Made by a program: the position numbers and the translations under genes. The notes below the pieces were generated by a model. That model saw only the letters and a list, made by a program, of their open reading frames with translations, did not search any database and was not told where the DNA came from. This document shows, piece after piece, positions 36,701 to 45,700 of a stretch of 64,000 nucleotides of DNA. Origin of the DNA: Parasponia andersonii (taxonomy: Eukaryota > Streptophyta > Magnoliopsida > Rosales > Cannabaceae); NCBI GenBank assembly GCA_002914805.1, contig JXTB01000004.1, positions 2,015,375 to 2,079,374 of the forward strand, given 5' to 3'. Within the stretch, counting starts at the first letter, position 1; each line of letters starts with the position of its first letter.

Positions 36701-39700
36701 AACTATTATTTATCACTATTTTCATTTAAAATTTCTAAAAGTCATTACCTTAGTTTTTTGGTCATGACAGTTTTCTCCTTAGAGAAAATTGGCTCAAATA
36801 AGTCTTTAATACCGTGAACATTTAGCACCCATTCGGTAAATTTTATTTAAAAGGTTTTTCTTATTGATAATTAAAAAAATTGGAAGTATTTATCAAAAAT
36901 GTATGGTAAAATTACCCTTTATTAATTTGAAAACAAAATTTTTAATATATTGAAAGCAATAATTTCTTACTTCCAAAATTTTTTTAAAGATGGGCTTAAC
37001 TAATGACCTCCACTTATTACAAATTAAAAGAAAATACCTACTACTACCCAATTCTTACCCTACTCCATTAGAAATAGTAGGTTTTCACGTCTATCCCTAA
37101 TATGACTCGAAGTTAGGATTGATATCCCAAGTAGTGAGTGCTCTTTCCAGCCATACAAAAAAATAAATAAATAAACAATTTTTAAGAAAGCTAGTATAAA
37201 AATTCAAATTTGGAGTCTCATCACCATCTCACTCAATATATTTTTGTATCACTATCTCACGACTCAATATTTTCTTTCTAATCACTATCTCTCTCAATAT
37301 TTTCTATTTTATCACTTTCTCTCTTATCATTATCTCTATCATCACTTTTTTTCTTAATATTTTCTCTTTTAGCTCTTTTTGTTTCATCCATTTTTTTCTC
37401 ATTATTTTTTCTCTCAATATTTTTCTCTCATCCCTTTCTTCCCCGTCACTTTATCTCACATTATTCATCCCTTTCTTCCCCGTCACTATATCTCACATTA
37501 TTTTCTATCTCATCACTATCTCTATCATTGTTTATTCTTTCTCATCACTTTCTCTCTTATATCTTTTAAGGAGAGAAAAGAGAAATTTATAAGAAATTGA
37601 GGAGAGAGAAAGTAAGAGAAAAGAGAAATTTACAGTTTGTTTGGATTCATTTTGATTTTTTTGTTTAAATAAATTGAAAATAACAGTAAGAATTTTGTTT
37701 TTGTATCCAATTTTTATAAACAAGAAATATGCTCAGTAAACTTTATTTCACTACTAATTTCTAGAAACAATAAAGTGCAAATAATGAAAGAAAAAGTCAT
37801 ATGGACTCATATTTATGTATATATATATACATATATGTATGTATGCACTTGTATACAAATATTTATATATTCTTTTGTTTTTGAAATTTATTTAAAAAAA
37901 TAAGAGTATTAGAAATTTTTGTTACCACCTTTTTTTGAAATTTTTGATAATAATTTTTAAAATCAAAAAAACGAAAGCAAGGTTACCAAGCTAATTTCCA
38001 AAAAAAAACATTTCATTATTCTGTTTAAAAAAATAAAAAACAAAAGTGAATCCAAGCAAGTTCTTAATTATGAGAAAAAAAGTGAGAAACGATAATTAAC
38101 CAATGAGGAAAAAGTGAACAGAGAGAAAGTAAAGAGATTATATTGAGATAGAAATTGATGAGAGAGAGTAAGCTTACAAAACGTATTTTTTATTTTGAAA
38201 GTTTTTCACTTTCAAAAACAACAACCATTACCAAACATATTTTTTTTCCCTTATTACACGTTCATTTATACAAAACTTTATTTTGTGGCGTATACCTGGT
38301 ACCATGTTAAACATGGGAACATATGAAAGAAATTAGGAATGGTGTTGAACTAATAATTTGACTATCATTAGAAACTTTTTAAATCCTAAATGTAAGTCTT
38401 AAAACCTGTAGAAAGCGCATAATTGGAAATAATTTTAGAACGAAGCCTATTTCATAATTTTAGAAAACCTTCATATCAGATTGCAATTCCAACGTTCATA
38501 TGTTTTGTCACGGCCGAAAATCCAAGGCCATGACTTTTAGTAAATTTAAATGAAAACAGTGACAAATATAAATTTCCAAAATATTCAGAAAAAGTCGAGT
38601 ACTTAAAATTTAAATTTTAGTCCTCAAGAGTAAGTAAATTTTAGTATTGGACCAACTCGAAAAATGATCAATAGTAAATTTTTGAAACCTTTTATTTAAA
38701 TCATTAAATTTAATGACAGTATTCAATTTTAAACTATAGGCCCATAATTAAAATAATTTCCATAAAATCATTTTTATATCAAAGTACTCGATTAAATATT
38801 GAAATCATCCTCATACATCCACTCAGTGATTATATTACGCATGGCTAAATGAATTTAATTTAGAGAAAACGATACAGAGTATGAATCAACCAATGAAGAT
38901 GACCAGAACTGCAAGCATACACCAAACATGCTTGCCAAGCCACACGAATATCTGTAACAGAATAACTTGACACCTGAAAGGGAAAGGAAGTAGGGGGGGT
39001 GAGCACATGAATGCCCAGTAGGAAACTCAATTACCCTTTTTGGAAAATCCTTTTTAGTAATTCTCGATACAACTGCATGGTTAATAATATCAAAAATCAT
39101 TTCTATAAATATCAAGTATTTAAACCATTTATAGAAAATCATGCTAAAATCAAATCAGATATCCAGGTCAAAACATATAAAAATCTCAATTTAAATAAGT
39201 ATAATGCACATCACATAAATCAACACATCACAAGAGTTCTCATCCTCTCATCACAACCAGAGCAACTCATACTACATGTATTGAGTGCTCTCTGCCTGAC
39301 ATCTATCTCTGAAAACCGGAGGGACACCCATGTGTCGAATCCTACCGAACCGGAGGGGCACCGAATGCCTACGCCTACCGAAATGGAGATAGTCAGAAAA
39401 CNNNNNNNNNNNNNNNNNNNNNNNNNNNNNNNNNNNNNNNNNNNNNNNNNNNNNNNNNNNNNNNNNNNNNNNNNNNNNNNNNNNNNNNNNNNNNNNNNNN
39501 NNNNNNNNNNNNNNNNNNNNNNNNNNNNNNNNNNNNNNNNNNNNNNNNNNNNNNNNNNNNNNNNNNNNNNNNNNNNNNNNNNNNNNNNNNNNNNNNNNNN
39601 NNNNNNNNNNNNNNNNNNNNNNNNNNNNNNNNNNNNNNNNNNNNNNNNNNNNNNNNNNNNNNNNNNNNNNNNNNNNNNNNNNNNNNNNNNNNNNNNNNNN

Positions 39701-42700
39701 NNNNNNNNNNNNNNNNNNNNNNNNNNNNNNNNNNNNNNNNNNNNNNNNNNNNNNNNNNNNNNNNNNNNNNNNNNNNNNNNNNNNNNNNNNNNNNNNNNNN
39801 NNNNNNNNNNNNNNNNNNNNNNNNNNNNNNNNNNNNNNNNNNNNNNNNNNNNNNNNNNNNNNNNNNNNNNNNNNNNNNNNNNNNNNNNNNNNNNNNNNNN
39901 NNNNNNNNNNNNNNNNNNNNNNNNNNNNNNNNNNNNNNNNNNNNNNNNNNNNNNNNNNNNNNNNNNNNNNNNNNNNNNNNNNNNNNNNNNNNNNNNNNNN
40001 NNNNNNNNNNNNNNNNNNNNNNNNNNNNNNNNNNNNNNNNNNNNNNNNNNNNNNNNNNNNNNNNNNNNNNNNNNNNNNNNNNNNNNNNNNNNNNNNNNNN
40101 NNNNAGATTTTATTTAATTTATTCAAAATACAAAATTACCAAAATGCCCTTGAAGTAAAATTACTTGATTACCCTTACAAAAATTTAGGATTTTACATGT
40201 TTAATGGTTTTTCATTTTTTATTGTCATTTTTGCCCCTTGTTAAAATTTGCATAATGCCCCTGAAGATTCATATTGTTTAAATAAGGCGCCCTGCCGTTA
40301 GTTTTATAGACTAACGTTGTTTTACAGAAAATTGTTCACCAAGGGGATCCGTTATTTCCTTTTCTTTTCATTATTACGTACTAAGGAAGTTTTACGTAGA
40401 ATGATTTCAATGATAGTTGATTCTAGTCAAAGACCGAGCTTAACAGGGGCGAGTGGGGGCAAATTGCCCCCACTAGATTTTTTGAAAAAAAAAAATCTTA
40501 TGTATAATGTTTATAATATATAAATATATATAAATGAAAAAAATTATTGAATAATAATAGCATTTGAAAATATATTATTTATTGGGCTAAGTATCACCCC
40601 CAACCCAAGCCCATTTGTCCATATTAATACACTAACCTACTCTTTCCATGGAGAAATTAGAGTTGTTGTTCTTTTTTTACAATTAATTTTAATAAATATC
40701 CGTTTTTCTCTTTTTATAGCTGAATTACTTAATATACATATATTTTAATGCTTGTGTATTAATTTTTTTTGTACTGACTATATTAGTTTTATATTAGGTA
40801 TATAATATTTTACATTTGGTATATTTTACTAATATATCAATCATTTTGCTACAATTTTTGAAAATGGGATATTTACTTTAAAAAATGGATCCAAATTTTC
40901 TCATTTGGCTATGAGTCCTGATTTAAACTAAAGGGAACTTTGCGGCAAAAGTGATATCAAATTGAAAATTTATGTAATAAAAAAAAAAAGATAAAAAAAT
41001 AAATAGAAGGAAGGAAAGTAAAACACCAAATTGAAAAGTTATGTAATATAAAAAAAGATAAAAAAAAATAAATAGAAGGAAGGAAAGTAAAACGCCATTA
41101 AGCTAAATAGAACTATTAGGATTGTAAAACATAGAAAATCAACTTTTCTAAGTCACCTAATTTGGCATTATAGTAGAATAATATAATTGATAACTTCATT
41201 GTAACTTAATAGATTTCTACTTTATATTTGTTGCAAAAGATTAACAGGACGAATGACAATTTAGTCGCCTATTAGTATTACTAATGAGGTCATTATATAA
41301 CATAAAAATATATAAGAAATAATTGAAATGTGTAAAAATTAATTATATCATTTTAATACTTTTTTCTGCTATGTCTTGTTTGAAAATTTTTGCTTTTTTA
41401 TTAACTCATGCATGCCCTTACTAGATTTTAGGCATAGCTCCGTCCCTGATTCTAGTTTGCTTCATCCGATAATCTCTTCGAATTCGAGGGTATGTTGACG
41501 ATGTCAGGCTTCTTTGTAAAGCTGCAGTCCATAATTGGTAGCTGATTAGTTCAATTTTTGGCTATTATTCGATAATCTCAAGTCAGGTGGTGACCGTGAA
41601 TAAATCTCATGTACACATGCATTTTGGCTCATGGGAATTGCTCTTCACTTAAAGGGTCACACTAGAGTCTAATGTATTAATCAGAGTTCAATGGTAGTAG
41701 AAAGATACCAACAGAGGAGAATTTGTTGATATGCTTAACAATGGCCTTATGAACAACAAGTTCAGACATTGTCTCAACTTAGTGAATTTAATTAGCATCT
41801 ATGCCCTAAGGGCAGGTGGAGCGAAACATCAACAAAAAATATGGACATAAGATGGATAATCATTAAACTGTTTTTGAAATTGGAATACCAACTCCATGAT
41901 GATGTAATTTGGTCATGACAATCAATTATGACAATTGTAGGACTATAACTGTCACGTCAAAACAAAAGGGTTAAGTCAATTAATGAGGCGTGGAGCAAAT
42001 TAAATTGATGGGATCCAAGACTTCTAGAAGCTCAGTTGAGGAATATGAGGCTGATTAATGCTTAGAATCTCAACTTGTTAACTGTAGATTTGTGTGAACA
42101 ATTGGCTAAGAGTGAAAGAGAGAGAGAGAGAGAGAGGTCTTTGTGAGAGCTTTCTTATCTTGTGATTCAGGAAGATTGAGAGAGCTTTACAAACTGATTA
42201 ATTACAGATTGGAGATTTCTGCATTTGCTCAAACAACCACTCGTAAAATTGCAGCATTGCTAGTGTATAATAGCTTGATTGTGTTGATTGTTTTATTTAG
42301 ATTGAGCAATCTTTAATCTCTTATTGGTGCTTTGTTGGTTGTTTTTGCCTGTTTATGATCGTGTTGCTGAGTTAAAATTTTAGCGTGACCAAATGCTAGA
42401 ACTACCTAAATAGATCTAGTTTCGGCCAAGGTGAATGCAACCTAAGCTAGTGAACCCGAACCAGCTTGCATGGTCCACTCTCTACCACAGACCAGGTATG
42501 CTTAGACGCTCTTTCAAGTATGCCCGTCCTCGAATTGAGTACGCCAAACTTCGCCAGACAAGTGTTTTCAACCCTTGGTCGAGTTTTCCCAAAATTCGTT
42601 CTCATTGACGGTGAGAAACTCAGCTCGGGATTTAGCCACTGTAAGCCATAACACAAATGCCAAAGCTGATCCGGAGCTGGGCTCCTCAAGCAACTTCTTA

Positions 42701-45700
42701 ATTAGCAAGCCTCTTTCCCATTTATGCTCATTGTCCCTCTCTCAAGTCTCATCTTCTCCTTGGTCCTCATATAATCTTTCTTCCACTATATATTTCGCTC
42801 ACTTTCCTATCTCTTGATAATCTCTCAATTTCTCCATTTTTAGAGTTTTTTTTCACTCCCACAGGTTTTTAGGTCCTTTCCTTCCTTCTTTAAAATCCAA
42901 TGCAATCAATCTTAAAAGTAAAATTTAGACCTTATCGTGCTAGAGGAGTTACGAATGTATGGTCTATAGACCTCGATCAGATTTGTGTAACAAATTAAAG
43001 ACTGTTATTGCCTCCAACTAATTCTTCAAAATATAATAGATGTATACATCGAAGAGTTGTTAAGCTAATGTATTAATATTAATTGAAAAAAACATGTATG
43101 TATTTTGTGAGTTGAGTCTATATACTTATAAACATATATGTATGTTTATAAACAAATTTAAAACAAAATGTTTCTTAAAAAATAAAAATCAAACTATACA
43201 ATATTTGGCAAAAAGAGAAAACCAAACGGTTACAAAGAGAGCTCCAAACATAGGTAGATAGTAAAATTAGAACTTATGGCAACAAAGATAACATTTTATA
43301 AACGTCATACCTGAATTTGAGAACAATCAACGAACTTCTCCATGGCACTAAGTGAGACTACATCCTTATAAACATGTCTATAGATTTTGAGTACCTTGTG
43401 ATGACGATGAGCACCGGACGACATACAGTATTGGCAAGCTGACATATTGCAATTGATACAATATTTATTCAATTCATTCCTACGTATAGGATGAGCTATA
43501 CAAGAATGAAAGAATGTTCTTTCCAAAAAGGATTCAACCCATTCTGGCTTTTGGTTCTTTTGTTGGGCTGATTGCTGAACCTGCAAAATTATAATTGGAA
43601 ATTTATCAATAGATATTATACACAAAATTCCGTATCATACTTTATATAAGTATCATACTTTATATAATTAACTGTCTAATATATTGATGAGAGGAAAAAA
43701 ACTCCACATAATTTAACTTGTGTTTATATGTTAAACAAGTATTCCTCATAAGTTTAATCACGTTTAATTAATTGTCATTGTCGAAAAACATAAGTTATCA
43801 TCGGCATTTATATATATTGCAATAAATTTAAAATCTGAAGTATAATTACATAATTTCTTCCAATATAAATATTCCAAAAATAAACTACCATATGATAAAT
43901 TTGTAACTGGACCAATTTTATGCCATGAATACAAGACAAGGAACTTACGACACTACAACAAAAGTAGGGATTAATTAGTGACATTCTATTTCTTGGCATT
44001 ATTAACCTTTAAAATGGCAAAAATAATATTTAGTTGCATTTGCTAAAAAATGTAATAAATGTATAAGGATATTATGATGTTTTAAACATATATTTTAACG
44101 TTTAGATTTAGTAACAATTTAAAAATGTCACTGAAATTTATCTTTAGAAGCATTTTTCAAGTATCACGAAAATGTTTATTAGTAGCATAATATAAATGTC
44201 ACTTAATTTTTAGTGACATTTTAAAAATGTCACTTATTTACTAATAAATCACTTCTTTTTTGTTTTGATAAAACTAGTAATTTATTTCTGATTTTTGGGA
44301 AATACAACTAAATATATAAATTTAAATATAATATAACATTATTTTTAACAGTAAAATCAAACATAATAGATTATAATTGACTAAATAATTAAGATAATAA
44401 TTTACCTGTAAATTAAATATTAAACTATAATAAGTATTTTTTTTCTTTTTGAAATCACTATAATACATACTATTTTAATAAAGGGTGAGAAGTTCAGAAT
44501 TTAAATCCAAGATTGAACAAAAGAATCTTAATTTAAAACTCTTTTGGATTTCCAAAACTTTCAAGTAAATTTATATTTAAATTTTAACTAACTCATCCAC
44601 TACTAATTCATATCTTTTGTAATTTGTTTTTCAAAAGAAATCATATCTTTTGTTATCTACCAACAACAACTTGCCTTCACTCCCTCTAAATTATGCTTCT
44701 TTCTATATTAAGTATAGCTTTCATTATTTTATCGTCTTTCTTTTCACAATCTTCATCTTCTTTCCCTTTTTAGCCGTGAAATAATCTTATGAGTTATCTC
44801 TGGATATCTATTTCATATTTCTTTTTACAAGCTAGTGATTTGATATAATTTTTATTAATTTTTTAACGATATATTTGAATTGTTTGCTAGGCTCAGTGAT
44901 TTAATCGAAAGGTTAACTTGATAGAACTCAAAGAAGTGCGATTCGGGTATCTCAAATTTAAAAGGAAAAGAAACGCACACACACCTATAGAGTTTGGTTT
45001 ATAAGTATATTTTTTCTTTCTTTTTACTTTTCAAATAAACTTCTATATTATTTATTTTACTCTTTTTTATTTATTTTGTTTATTTTTCAAGAACTCAATG
45101 AGACATGAAGATGAGATGGACCCATAAACTTTCTAAACCAAGACAAGAACTCAATTCACTATTTTAGCAGATGATCTAATTTTGTAGACTTGAATGCTAT
45201 ACATCTTTTTGTGTAAATAAGTATATTTCTTCTTTCTTTTTACTTCGCTTAGAAACTTCTGTGTTGTCTTTTATAACCTAATATTTTTTATTTCACTCTT
45301 CTTTGTTTATCATATTTATTTTGCAGGAACTTGATGAGACACGAAGATGAGGTGGGTCTATAGACTATCTAAACCAAGACAAGAACTCAATTCACTATTT
45401 GAGCAGATGATCTAATTTTGTAGATTTGAATTCTATATATTTTTTGTGTAAATTTTGAGTCATGGAAACTTGATTATTTTATTAATAAATATTCATTTAT
45501 TTTTATTTTCTATTTTTTTTATTTTAAGGTCCATATTACATATATAGTTATAATTTCTCTACAAAATAAAAAACGTTAAACCTAAAACTAGTGCAATTAA
45601 TTTACATGAAATTAATATACCTATACATATTAATTATCAACCACTTGCACAATTTTATGTAAGCAAAAATAAAGAAAATCTTTAGCAACCAAAATTTTTG

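Noticed and set aside
39011-40126. Open frames of 284-368 codons around the assembly gap
   Set aside because: They exist only because Ns translate as X; the real flanks are LTR-3 sequence.
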